From: a virus
Direction: 5' to 3' (one strand)
DNA length: 64,000 nt
Virus record (IMG/VR): IMGVR_UViG_3300042296_000700
Location: 1-64,000 of that record
The first letter of the stretch is position 1, and every line of letters starts with the position of its first letter. The position numbers were made by a program, and so were the translations under genes. Positions 50,457 through 59,406 of the stretch are shown here, piece after piece. The notes beneath the pieces were generated by a model that was not told where the DNA came from, searched no databases, and was given only the letters and a program-made list of their open reading frames with translations.

Positions 50457-51935
50457 ATGCCTGGTGTACAAATTACAACTGCAGTACGTACAGGGCCTGC
50501 AGTAACTGGTACTGCTCCCGACTCAACATTTTTTATTGTTGGTCGTACGGAGCGAGGGACAGACTCTGGGGCTAAACTCGTAACTAGTCTTGATGAGTAC
50601 GTAACGTACTTTGGTGGCTACGTAGCCGACCAGTACACTTACTCAAGTGTTCGCACGTTCTTTGAAGAGGGTGGAGCAAATTGCTACGTCTCTCGCGCAT
50701 CTGCTGCTGACGGCGTTGCTGCCTTCCGTGACTGCGCCGCCGCAACAGGCGGAATCAAACTTACTGCTGTCGGCAAGGGAACATGGGGCAATAATATCGG
50801 CATTCTTGTTACCGTCGCTGGTGGCACGATGGCTGTCACGTTAACCTACGGAGCAACCCCTGTAACATTTTTCTCTGTAACCGTCAGCAGCATTGCTGAA
50901 CTTGTTACAGCATTAGAGAACGACCTTGTCGCCCCTAACTATGTTTCTGTTGCGCTTCTCGCTTCAACAAACACAAGCACCCTCCTCACAACGATGGCTA
51001 CAGCAGGTTCACTTGCAACTGGTTCTGACGGCGCCATTGCTCTTACCGATTACACCGCCGCACTTGGCGACTTCACCGAAGAACTCGGTGGCGGATGTGT
51101 AGCAATCCCAGGTGTCGCTACTGGCACAATCGGCACAGACGACGATGTCTATGAAGCAATCAAGACACACGCCATGCAGTTCAACCGCATCGGTCTCTGT
51201 TCTTTCGCAAGCGGAGCATCAGATTCAGCGGTTCGTACGAACTCAACAACGTACGGCGCTTCTGACAACACTGGTCACGAATACCTTGCATTCTTCTACC
51301 CATGGGTAACAATCCCATCAGGTACTGGCGTCACACTCACCATTCCGCCTGAAGGATATGTTGCAGCCGTACGGTCAAAGACACAGAACTCAACTGGTTC
51401 ATGGAAAGCGTATGCTGGTGTTGCTTCAAATGCACGATTCGTCACTGGAATCGCTACCGCCATCAGTGCAACCACTGGCGACCTGCTTGACGCAGCACGC
51501 GTCAACGCACTTCGTGTGATTTCTAACGACATCCGCATCTACGGTGCCCGTTCACACTCAACGGTGACTGCACAGTGGCGTTTCATCACGGCACGTGAAG
51601 TTATCAACTATGTGGTCAACCAAGCCAACATCGCTCTTGAGCCGCTCGTTTTCTCAACAATTGATGGTCGTAAGACGATTTATGCTGACGTTACTGCAGC
51701 ACTTCAGTCAGTGCTTGAACCAGTCCGTATCGCTGGAGGCTTGTACGAAGGCTTCAACGCTGCTGGCAAGCGCCTTGACTACGGTTACACCATCAAGGTT
51801 GATGACGCTCTGAACCCTGCAAGTCAACTGGAAACAGGACTTATCAAGGCTCAGGTCGGTATCCGAGTCTCCACTATTGGTGACAAGATTACTGTCAATA
51901 TCGTTAAGTCAAACCTGACAACCGCTCTGGTATAA
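50457..51935 (+). CDS. Contractile tail sheath protein
   Basis: 492 residues with GGAGG ahead of the start. PDSTFFIVGRTERGTDSGAKL, EYVTYFGGYVADQYTYSSVRTFFEEGGANCYVSR are the N-terminal sheath motifs, and the C-terminal QWRFITAREVINYVVNQANI and YTIKVDDALNPASQLETG are the handshake-region motifs. It forms the contractile sheath and defines the phage as a myovirus. Confidence 0.95.
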   Translation: MPGVQITTAVRTGPAVTGTAPDSTFFIVGRTERGTDSGAKLVTSLDEYVTYFGGYVADQYTYSSVRTFFEEGGANCYVSRASAADGVAAFRDCAAATGGIKLTAVGKGTWGNNIGILVTVAGGTMAVTLTYGATPVTFFSVTVSSIAELVTALENDLVAPNYVSVALLASTNTSTLLTTMATAGSLATGSDGAIALTDYTAALGDFTEELGGGCVAIPGVATGTIGTDDDVYEAIKTHAMQFNRIGLCSFASGASDSAVRTNSTTYGASDNTGHEYLAFFYPWVTIPSGTGVTLTIPPEGYVAAVRSKTQNSTGSWKAYAGVASNARFVTGIATAISATTGDLLDAARVNALRVISNDIRIYGARSHSTVTAQWRFITAREVINYVVNQANIALEPLVFSTIDGRKTIYADVTAALQSVLEPVRIAGGLYEGFNAAGKRLDYGYTIKVDDALNPASQLETGLIKAQVGIRVSTIGDKITVNIVKSNLTTALV

Positions 51936-51945
51936 CGGAGGAAAA

Positions 51946-52410
51946 ATGCCTGATTCAATGCGTAAACTCGCAGCACAACGCCAGATTGTGGCGAAGATTG
52001 CACCAAGTGTCTCTGGCACTGGTCAACTCTTTGCCGACTACTTCACACAGGTTTCTGGTGGAGAGATTTCCGCTTCCGTGGAAAAGGTCTACCACGGCAA
52101 GTCGTTGTTCCCTGAGACACTGTGTGCCCCAGCAGAAATTGGCGACATCACCGTTACTGGCTATGTCTCCTATGACTCTTCGTTTCTTGTCAAGTTGCAA
52201 GACCTCCGTCAACTGGTAGGTCGTATCTATTACGATATTACTGTTCAAATATTTGACTGTGACCTTAGTGTTCCTGGTGCTGACCGCTTCTACTCCAAGG
52301 CTCTCCTTGTTGGTTTGAGCGAAGGCGAAGGCGATGCCTCCTCGGGAACTCCAGCAACTTTTGCGCTGACCTTCAGTATTTCAACTGTTTCTGTTCCAGC
52401 AACAGCATAA
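51946..52410 (+). CDS. Tail tube protein
   Basis: 154 residues directly after the sheath gene, with GGAGG. The sequence FADYFTQVSGGEISASVEKV ... DSSFLVKLQDLRQLVGRIYYDITVQIFDCD ... FYSKALLVGLSEGEGD fits the gp19-like tube fold of contractile tails. It would form the inner tube. Confidence 0.88.
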   Translation: MPDSMRKLAAQRQIVAKIAPSVSGTGQLFADYFTQVSGGEISASVEKVYHGKSLFPETLCAPAEIGDITVTGYVSYDSSFLVKLQDLRQLVGRIYYDITVQIFDCDLSVPGADRFYSKALLVGLSEGEGDASSGTPATFALTFSISTVSVPATA

Positions 52411-52430
52411 TTTTTTAAGGCAAGTTGCAC

Positions 52431-52458
52431 TTGCGCTCAAGAAATATAGTGCTAGGCT
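52431..52458 (+). promoter_or_regulatory. Leaderless promoter before the tail assembly chaperone
   Basis: TTGCGC (52431-52436), 16-base spacer and TAGGCT (52453-52458). The predicted +1 falls on or next to the A of the ATG at 52465. No Shine-Dalgarno is present. This matches leaderless transcripts of actinobacteria. Confidence 0.55.
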
Positions 52459-52464
52459 CACGGC

Positions 52465-52983
52465 ATGGATGAAAACAACTCATATTCAATCGTAAGCAAT
52501 ATCCCTAGTGATACAAGCGACGAATCGTCAAACAATGTGCTGGCTGCTCTTAAGGCTGTTATCAGCAAGAGCGTAAAACGCCCTGACATTTATATTGAGA
52601 TTCCAGAACGCCCAGGCGTTTCTGTGCGTGTTTCACCGAATATCACACAGCAACAGTTGAAAGCATGGCGCAAAAACGCTGGCGATGACACTAAGGCTGG
52701 AATGGACACCGTCAAGTTTGCTTGTGCCGTTATTGGTCATACGACAACTGGCATCGCTTTCAACAACGAAATTGTTAGCGATGACCGTGGAACTGCTGTC
52801 ACTTTCGCTTCGCCAGAAATCCTTGCGATGACGAACACGACACGCCCACTGCCAGATTGTGTAAAAGCATTCTTTGGTATTGAGCCTCACGTTGAAGCAG
52901 CCGCTGTAGCCATCATGGAGGCTTCAGGTTACGGAGATACGGTGGAAACCGCGGACCCTACGAGGACGTCCTCTTCAGACTGA
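52465..52983 (+). CDS. Tail assembly chaperone, short form
   Basis: 172 residues between tube and tape measure, the standard place for the tail assembly chaperone. RPDIYIEIPERPGVSVRVSP and the C-terminal RPLPDCVKAFFGIEPHVE are compatible. The frame ends at 52983, but the -1 frame is open through the end and continues to 53162, as in lambda gpG/gpGT-type genes. It helps assemble the tube around the tape measure. Confidence 0.8.
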   Translation: MDENNSYSIVSNIPSDTSDESSNNVLAALKAVISKSVKRPDIYIEIPERPGVSVRVSPNITQQQLKAWRKNAGDDTKAGMDTVKFACAVIGHTTTGIAFNNEIVSDDRGTAVTFASPEILAMTNTTRPLPDCVKAFFGIEPHVEAAAVAIMEASGYGDTVETADPTRTSSSD

Positions 52984-53162
52984 CTGAGGACGTCAGAATA
53001 GTAAATGCCGCCCGTTTGGGTGAATTATTTGGGACAGACCCCATAGCGTTGCTCAACTGCTCAGAAGATGAGTGGCTCATAAGATTTGCCTGTGCTAAAG
53101 TTATAGAGCAAGACCGTGAGCGACAGGCTAAAGAGTCTGAAAGAACTCGTGGTAAATTTTAA
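52953..53162 (+). CDS. Tail assembly chaperone extension, read by -1 frameshift
   Basis: In the -1 frame the sequence runs GPYEDVLFRLTEDVRIVNAA, RLGELFGTDPIALLNC, SEDEWLIRFACAKVIEQD and on to a stop at 53160-53162. There is no ATG or GTG start near its beginning, and it looks like the second half of a tail chaperone (DP..LL...EW.IRFACA). Expression therefore most likely needs a ribosomal slip near 52940-52960. No perfect slippery heptamer is present; G-GAA-ACC (52944-52950) is the nearest candidate. Confidence 0.7.
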   Translation, partial: GPYEDVLFRLTEDVRIVNAARLGELFGTDPIALLNCSEDEWLIRFACAKVIEQDRERQAKESERTRGKF

Positions 53163-53186
53163 ATAGTTTACGCTTTTGGGGTTCGC

Positions 53187-56100
53187 ATGGCTGAGCAAGT
53201 CACCATTAAAATTAATGTAAAGGCTGACACTGCTGCTATTGAACGCCTCAGGGCACAGTTAAAGTCGCTTTGCCGTGAAGCCGACGATTGTAGCGACACT
53301 TTTGACAAGTACTCCAAAGGACTAAACACCACTAGTACTAGCCAAAAGAAGTTGACAAATACCACAGATGACAACTCTTCAGCAATAAAAAGATTGTCTG
53401 GCGCTACACGTGGGGCAGGGAACGATAACCGCAAGTTTGGCAAGAGCATGGGGATGCTATCCAAGGTTGGAAAATTTTTTGGCAACATGCTCATGGGAGT
53501 AGCCAAGTTAGGTTTTAAATATCTTGCTATTGAAGCGGCTCTCGCGGCAGCAGTTATTGCCTCATCCGTAGTCTGGTTTAAGGTCGCTAGTGCTTCCGCT
53601 AAAGGCTATCAGATGGCTGTTGCAGGTGCTGGATACGCTTTAACGGTGTTTGCTGCGGCTGGGTCGGCATTTCTGGCTGCTCAAGAACAATTTGCCTCCG
53701 TTCAATTTGCCCCCATGTTCACCGAAGGATTAGTGAACACTAGCGACAAGTTTGAAGCAGCGAACCTTGCTATGAAGTCGTTTGTTAACGATTCGCAACT
53801 GGCAGTTTTTGGCACTAAAGCATTGTCGGGTGCATTTGCTGAAATGGCAAAAAACTTAGACGGTCAGAAACTTGGTCAAGCCACTGGCGCCCTGAGGCAA
53901 ATGGGAAATGTTGCTGCTGGCATGGGCGGGGATATTGGTAAGAACTTTGGTGACGTATCCAAGTTTGTTACCTCGTTCATGAAGGAAGGAAAATTAACCG
54001 ACAAGGTTAAGACGCAGGGTGAAGAACTTAGTCCGATATTCAAAAAAGTTATGGAAGAGCAAGTCAAGGCTGGCAACACGACTTATGAAAAGTTTATGGC
54101 GACGGTTGGGGACAACGAGACATTTAAGGAAGCATACGGCGGACAATTAGATGCGTTGAATGACACCGTTGTGGGTCGTTTCAAGTCTGCTATTACAGAA
54201 ATTAAAAAGAGTTTTACTTCTATGGGTGCACCTATGCTCGGTCCTCTCACTAAGGCTATTGGTAAAATTAAGAATCTTATTTTGGCGATGTTGATACGTG
54301 TCCGTGGAAGTGTTGAGGAGGTTGGTTCGGGGAGCCTTCTTAACGGACTGATTAAAGGGGTGGAAAAACTTACTCTCCTTATGGGGCGGATGATGACATC
54401 CGACATGGCGCAGGCTGGTGGTGCTGTTGATAAAATAAAAAACGGGTGGAAGTCTGTTCTCAGGGTTTTTGAAAAAATTTCTGATTATCTGCGTCCTTTG
54501 CAGGAATCGGCACGAGTTCTGTTTGCTGCTCTGCAACCCATTCTTGGTGCGCTGTTTGGGAATCTTGATAACACAATTCAAGGCTTGTCTAAATCACTTA
54601 TTGACAACAAAGACAAGTTCATTCAGTTCACCACAGGTATTGCCAACTTTATTAAACAGGTCGGCGCATTCGGCATGGTGATAAAAGATATTTTCATTTC
54701 GGCTATGCCATTTTTGAGCATAATGTTAAGTACTTTTACGTTGATTTTTAAGGCTGTAACTAATTTAGTTGACGCAATAATGGACCTTTCTGGACCTCTA
54801 GATGTTATTGCTGGTCCGATGCTTGCTATTGCTGGCATCGCTGGCGTCATGGGTGGAAAGGCATTATTTAAAGGCGCTGGAGGAGCCACGGGCTTGTTGG
54901 GCAAAGGGATGCAGAAGGCAGGTGGCGGAGGGGCGCTATCAAAAATTGGGGGTGCGGTCGCAACTAATGCGGCAACGATGACTGTTAATGCTGGTGTCGT
55001 GAATGTTTTGGGAGGTGCTGCAGGGGCGGCGGCAAGTTCAGCAGCAGACCTTGCTACTGGCGGAGGCAAGGCTGGCAAAGGTGGAATGTTGTCAAGAGTG
55101 AAAGGTTTTTTGAAGGGACCTGGAAAATTAGCGAAGATTGGCAAAGTGGCTGGTCCAGCCGCTTTATTGGCTGCTGGTGCTTATGGTGCTCACAAGATTG
55201 GCGACTTCGCAGGTAGTAAATTTAAAGACAACTCAATCAAGTCAAAGGCAGGCGGTGCGCTTACTGGTGCGGCAGGCGGAGCAGCGATTGGTGCAGCAGT
55301 TGGGTCAGTAGTACCAGTTGTTGGTACTGCCATGGGTGCAGTCGTTGGAGGAATTATTGGCGGTGTAAGCGGCTGGTTCTCGGCAGGAAAAAATAAAACA
55401 AAAGCCCAAAAAGCGGCAAAGAATATGGTGGAGTCTTACACGAGCGCGGTTGACGAGGCTTTCGCAGACGGTGATGTTGATGCTCTACTAGAGTTAAAAG
55501 ACGGAATGTTGGCACAAATCGCGGAGTCTGCTGCGGGGGACATAGAGGTATACAACGCGGAAATTGCAAAACTCCAACCCGAATTAGACAAAATCAATAA
55601 TCGCATAGAAAAGTTCTCGTCAAACGCCGAACAAATGGCTAAATGGCTTGGCATAGATGGCGACAAAATGAACGAACTGACCGAAAAATTTGGTTTCCAA
55701 TTCCAAACCAGATTTGTCAGCATTTTTGAAGTCATTGGCAGGGCAGGCGAAGAACTTGGTACTGACCTCGCCACGTTCTTTAAAGATGTCATTGACGAAA
55801 TGAATCAGAAACAGAACGCTGGAATTTTGGATTTGATGGACCAGCCAGCAAAAATTGCTGCACTTGGTAAGGAAGTTGATGCCTCGCAAGCCGCATATAT
55901 GAGCGGCGACAACACTGATGAAGCAAAAGATAAACTAATCAAAGACCAATATGCGTATGCCTTAGAACAAACTGGTGGCGATGCGATGAAGGCTCTCGCT
56001 TTAACTCAAGACATGTTTAAGCAAGGTGACTTAGCGGGGGGCGCATACGAGGGTAAGGGTCAGGCTCTCCTAGACCGCATGGGTGCGGGTGGAATGGGTC

Positions 56101-56678
56101 TACTGGGCGACAGTACGGAAAGTAGGCAGAACCTAGTTAACTTGGCTAGAGATTCTGGTTCGGTAAGTCTTGGTGCGACGCAAGTTGCTGGATTGTCGGG
56201 GATTGACCAAAAGTCTGCAGAAAACCTGATGTTGAATCAGATTGCTACGGGTGGCATTGATGCAGCCATGATGCAGCAAGAGTTGGTGAAGAGTTATGCT
56301 TTGACTGCAGCAGGTGAAAAGGGCGGTATATCTCAGCAAGATTTCTTGACAGGTTTGAGTGGTGGAATTGAGCAACTCACGGCAATGACTAATAAGGCGA
56401 TGGAATTGCAATCGTATAGTGACCCGACTTATGGGGGTGGCGGAGTTTTGATGAACGCACCTGTTGCTCCTGGCTCTTTATCAACTGGTACTGACGTGCT
56501 TAAACCGACTACGGCTACACAGACGATTACTGTTGGGGAAACGAAGGTTCAGGTTAGTGGCATTATGAGTCCGAGTGAAGCGCAACTGATTGCTAACGCG
56601 ATTATGAAGACGCAAACTGGCCTTTGGGAACGCATACGCTCTGGCACTCTTATTGGCAAACCGTTGCCAGTGGAATAA
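53187..56678 (+). CDS. Tail tape measure protein
   Basis: 1163 residues, with GGGG before the ATG. The N-terminus is helical (IERLRAQLKSLCREADDCSD), followed by hydrophobic segments (IEAALAAAVIASSVVWFKVA; YALTVFAAAGSAFLAA) and a Gly/Ala-rich zone (GAAIGAAVGSVVPVVGTAMG). At about 0.15 nm per residue it would set a tail of roughly 175 nm. It also helps DNA enter the cell. Confidence 0.93.
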   Translation: MAEQVTIKINVKADTAAIERLRAQLKSLCREADDCSDTFDKYSKGLNTTSTSQKKLTNTTDDNSSAIKRLSGATRGAGNDNRKFGKSMGMLSKVGKFFGNMLMGVAKLGFKYLAIEAALAAAVIASSVVWFKVASASAKGYQMAVAGAGYALTVFAAAGSAFLAAQEQFASVQFAPMFTEGLVNTSDKFEAANLAMKSFVNDSQLAVFGTKALSGAFAEMAKNLDGQKLGQATGALRQMGNVAAGMGGDIGKNFGDVSKFVTSFMKEGKLTDKVKTQGEELSPIFKKVMEEQVKAGNTTYEKFMATVGDNETFKEAYGGQLDALNDTVVGRFKSAITEIKKSFTSMGAPMLGPLTKAIGKIKNLILAMLIRVRGSVEEVGSGSLLNGLIKGVEKLTLLMGRMMTSDMAQAGGAVDKIKNGWKSVLRVFEKISDYLRPLQESARVLFAALQPILGALFGNLDNTIQGLSKSLIDNKDKFIQFTTGIANFIKQVGAFGMVIKDIFISAMPFLSIMLSTFTLIFKAVTNLVDAIMDLSGPLDVIAGPMLAIAGIAGVMGGKALFKGAGGATGLLGKGMQKAGGGGALSKIGGAVATNAATMTVNAGVVNVLGGAAGAAASSAADLATGGGKAGKGGMLSRVKGFLKGPGKLAKIGKVAGPAALLAAGAYGAHKIGDFAGSKFKDNSIKSKAGGALTGAAGGAAIGAAVGSVVPVVGTAMGAVVGGIIGGVSGWFSAGKNKTKAQKAAKNMVESYTSAVDEAFADGDVDALLELKDGMLAQIAESAAGDIEVYNAEIAKLQPELDKINNRIEKFSSNAEQMAKWLGIDGDKMNELTEKFGFQFQTRFVSIFEVIGRAGEELGTDLATFFKDVIDEMNQKQNAGILDLMDQPAKIAALGKEVDASQAAYMSGDNTDEAKDKLIKDQYAYALEQTGGDAMKALALTQDMFKQGDLAGGAYEGKGQALLDRMGAGGMGLLGDSTESRQNLVNLARDSGSVSLGATQVAGLSGIDQKSAENLMLNQIATGGIDAAMMQQELVKSYALTAAGEKGGISQQDFLTGLSGGIEQLTAMTNKAMELQSYSDPTYGGGGVLMNAPVAPGSLSTGTDVLKPTTATQTITVGETKVQVSGIMSPSEAQLIANAIMKTQTGLWERIRSGTLIGKPLPVE

Positions 56679-56686
56679 GGAATATA

Positions 56687-57487
56687 ATGGCTTATCAAAT
56701 TGACAACACAAGAAATGCCACGCGCACTATTGGTACAACGGCAAGAGCAAAACTTGGTACAAAAGTCGTCAAAATTCAGCGCAGCAACATTTCTAAAGCG
56801 ATAAATCTTGACGAAAATAGAACTACTGCTTTCATGCGATTATTGCCAATTCAGGGCGAAGACACGATTTACGAATTTCATTTCCCGTTTTCTCCTATCA
56901 ATATTTCTTATGATGGTTTATCAAACGAAATAGCAGAGATTGACAGACCTGGTGCAACTTCAATTCTTGCTTTCAAAAAACATCAATTGATGAAAGTTTC
57001 TTTTGATTTCGTTGTTGCTGTACCATATGACGGAATAACCACTTCAATTGACTCAGACTTGTTTCTTTTGCGTACGATGGCTGAGCATACGACTCGTCCT
57101 GTCCGTGTTTTTAATCTTGACCAAATGTTTGAGCGCACGGCGCGGCGTAGGTATCAACCCGCAAATACTCGGCATAGGTCATATCAGACGAAATTTCGTA
57201 TTGCCGAGTTAAACTTCACGAGTGTTAAAAGGAACATGGCGGGGAAAATTACTCAGGCTGACTGCAAGATTACATTGATTGAAGACGTGAACCCTAAAAT
57301 TGATGTCGCGCTCATCCCAAGGTTTGTGCCGCCACCAACAATTCCCAAAAAGACCACTAAGACACCCCCACCAGGTAGCAAGAAGGGTCATCCGAAGGCT
57401 TCCACTGGTACTGACGCTATGGCTAAATCAAACTTCCCATGGGTTGTTAAACCAGTAGTGCGAACTGTCGGCCCACGAGACCGTTAG
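56687..57487 (+). CDS. Baseplate/tail-tube-adaptor protein
   Basis: 266 residues from MAYQIDNTRNATR, with AAGGAATATA upstream. FHFPFSPINISYDGLSNEIA, IDRPGATSILAFKKHQLMKV and TTRPVRVFNLD are like the baseplate protein that caps the tube in contractile systems (CIS tube-type or gp53-like). The C-terminus is Pro/Lys-rich. Confidence 0.65.
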   Translation: MAYQIDNTRNATRTIGTTARAKLGTKVVKIQRSNISKAINLDENRTTAFMRLLPIQGEDTIYEFHFPFSPINISYDGLSNEIAEIDRPGATSILAFKKHQLMKVSFDFVVAVPYDGITTSIDSDLFLLRTMAEHTTRPVRVFNLDQMFERTARRRYQPANTRHRSYQTKFRIAELNFTSVKRNMAGKITQADCKITLIEDVNPKIDVALIPRFVPPPTIPKKTTKTPPPGSKKGHPKASTGTDAMAKSNFPWVVKPVVRTVGPRDR

Positions 57488-57497
57488 TGTGTGAAAA

Positions 57498-58775
57498 ATG
57501 ATTGATGCAACAATTTTTCGTCCTGTTGGCGCACCCCCACCAGGTTACCCTTACGCCCAAGCAATAAATTCATACGGCAATATAGACATGTTGAACCGCC
57601 CTAGAATTGTTAATGCGGACGGAAGTATTTCAACTGTTCGCAGTATAAGTATTTCGGAAAGTATTACTCGTGGTGACACAAAGTTTACGATTCAAGTATT
57701 GATTCCTACAGTTTTTAAAGATGGAGTCGTTTCTGACGCAGTTGCTATAAGCAGGTATAAAAAAAGCGGTGAGCATCTTGGGAAGTTTTCTACCGTAAAA
57801 GACGTTAATCGTTATTCCATTATGTTGCACGATATGGAAGAAGCAAGAATTAATGGCGAAGAATACGAACAAAAATTTTCTAGTCCTGACCAGACCGCCA
57901 TTTATGATGCGGTAACTTCATTCAAAGTGAATTATGCGTTGACTGCTGGCGCGGAAATATCTGTTGATTTTGCCGACTATCAAGGACAGATGTTCCTAAA
58001 TAACTATTTTCAGATTGGTACACAATACTTTTATCGCGAAGAACCCTTTCAGATGGCATCTGTTGAAGTCTCGCAAGGAGAAGGTGAATACTGGAATGTT
58101 ACGTGCAAACTGCGCACATGGCAACAGCAGCAGATGAAGGAAGATTTACATCCAGAAGTGTTGAAATCTGCTAACGGCTACGATTTTGCTAAAAAACTTG
58201 CTGACAAATATGGATTAAAATTTATTGGTGAAGAAGTTAAAGGTAAACAGCAGGAAATAAAAGTCAAAACTAAAAATAATAAAGAAAGTTCATGGGATGT
58301 ACTTCAGCGTAGTGCTGGAGATAATCAGTATTATGCGTTTATTGCGCAGGGTTCTTTGTTTTTTTGTAGTCCACTTTTCCTGTTGGGTCAATGGGGTATT
58401 GACGAAACGCCTGGTGTCAAAAAAAAGTTGATTCGGTACGTACCTCTCGTGTATCCGACACCAGAATCTGAAACACGTTTTCTTCTTATGGGGTTGCCTG
58501 AGATGCGTTCTTCGTTTGACTCTCCCAAAGAGGCTGAGGGTAGCGCGATGTTGTGGCGTGATAATGCAACACAACTTCGTGCTGGGATGACGGTGTATGT
58601 TAAGCAAATGGGTATTTATGACGGCGCATATATTATTAGTTCGGTTGATTATGCTGAAGGTCAGCCCGAGCCTGTTTCTATCAGTTTTGCTACTGTTACA
58701 AAATTGGCTGATGAGGATAAGAAAAAAGTTGATGAAAAAATTTCAGAAACTACCGTTATTAGTGGGGCGAAATAA
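57498..58775 (+). CDS. Baseplate hub protein with inserted virion domain
   Basis: 425 residues. The main part (SVDFADYQGQMFLNNYFQIG ... FAKKLADKYGLKFIGEE ... VLQRSAGDNQYYAFIAQGSL) is a gp27/gpD-like hub. Residues about 28-115 contain the NxDxxxRPxxxxxDGSxSTVRS...IPTV...GxHLGxF...YSxxLH module that occurs in other phage tail and lysin proteins. The hub holds the spike and tube at the baseplate centre. Confidence 0.75.
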   Translation: MIDATIFRPVGAPPPGYPYAQAINSYGNIDMLNRPRIVNADGSISTVRSISISESITRGDTKFTIQVLIPTVFKDGVVSDAVAISRYKKSGEHLGKFSTVKDVNRYSIMLHDMEEARINGEEYEQKFSSPDQTAIYDAVTSFKVNYALTAGAEISVDFADYQGQMFLNNYFQIGTQYFYREEPFQMASVEVSQGEGEYWNVTCKLRTWQQQQMKEDLHPEVLKSANGYDFAKKLADKYGLKFIGEEVKGKQQEIKVKTKNNKESSWDVLQRSAGDNQYYAFIAQGSLFFCSPLFLLGQWGIDETPGVKKKLIRYVPLVYPTPESETRFLLMGLPEMRSSFDSPKEAEGSAMLWRDNATQLRAGMTVYVKQMGIYDGAYIISSVDYAEGQPEPVSISFATVTKLADEDKKKVDEKISETTVISGAK

Positions 58776-58777
58776 TT

Positions 58778-59065
58778 ATGGCTTATGATTTTCTTAGTGA
58801 ACCGCAGTTTTATGGTGGTGGAGGAAGCGAGCCTCAGGCTGCTGGTCTTCATATTGGTATCGTAAAGACTGTTAGTTCAGCCACCAAATCTGTGATGGTT
58901 CTTGTCCCTACTATTAACGAATCTGACATGATTGGTCCTTGTCGTATTGTTGTGCCTTTGGTTTCTGGTGCGACAGTTGTTATGCCAGCAATCAACTCAA
59001 AAGTTGTTGTTGGATTTCTTGACGGTAGTTATGACCAGATGGTCTGTTTCGGGAAACTGCTTTAG
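58778..59065 (+). CDS. Small baseplate OB-fold (spike-base-like) protein
   Basis: 95 residues, beta-rich (HIGIVKTVSSATKSVMVLVP; CRIVVPLVSGATVVMPAINS; KVVVGFLDGSYDQMVCFGKL), the pattern of gp5/gpV OB domains. A separate spike tip was not found. It is encoded between hub and wedge genes. Confidence 0.65.
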   Translation: MAYDFLSEPQFYGGGGSEPQAAGLHIGIVKTVSSATKSVMVLVPTINESDMIGPCRIVVPLVSGATVVMPAINSKVVVGFLDGSYDQMVCFGKLL

Positions 59066-59103
59066 ATAATGAAAATACTTGATTGTTGTGAGAGAATTGA
59101 TTG

Positions 59104-59406
59104 ATGGACACACTATTACTACCCATGTCTTTTAGTTCTGGGCAAGCAAAAGTTCTAACTGACGGTACGGATGAGTATTACGCAACATTACTGTCAAGAC
59201 TTATGCAGATTGAACCAGGCGAATACCCGATTTCAATCTATTTTGGTGTCCCAGACCCCACATTTAGCAACATTAATCGTGCATCACTTGTAGAATTGGC
59301 TTCACAGTTTGTCCCTGAAATTGATATATCTTCTATTGAAAACACGATTGACGAAGATAATCCAGGCGAAGAAACTCTACTCATCTTCTTTGAGAGGGCA
59401 GAATGA
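59104..59406 (+). CDS. gp25-like baseplate wedge protein
   Basis: 100 residues. LLLPMSFSSGQAKVLTDGTDEY and RLMQIEPGEYPISIYFGVPD resemble the gp25/gpW family, which starts sheath assembly on the baseplate. It overlaps the baseplate J gene by four bases, as in many contractile systems. Confidence 0.75.
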   Translation: MDTLLLPMSFSSGQAKVLTDGTDEYYATLLSRLMQIEPGEYPISIYFGVPDPTFSNINRASLVELASQFVPEIDISSIENTIDEDNPGEETLLIFFERAE

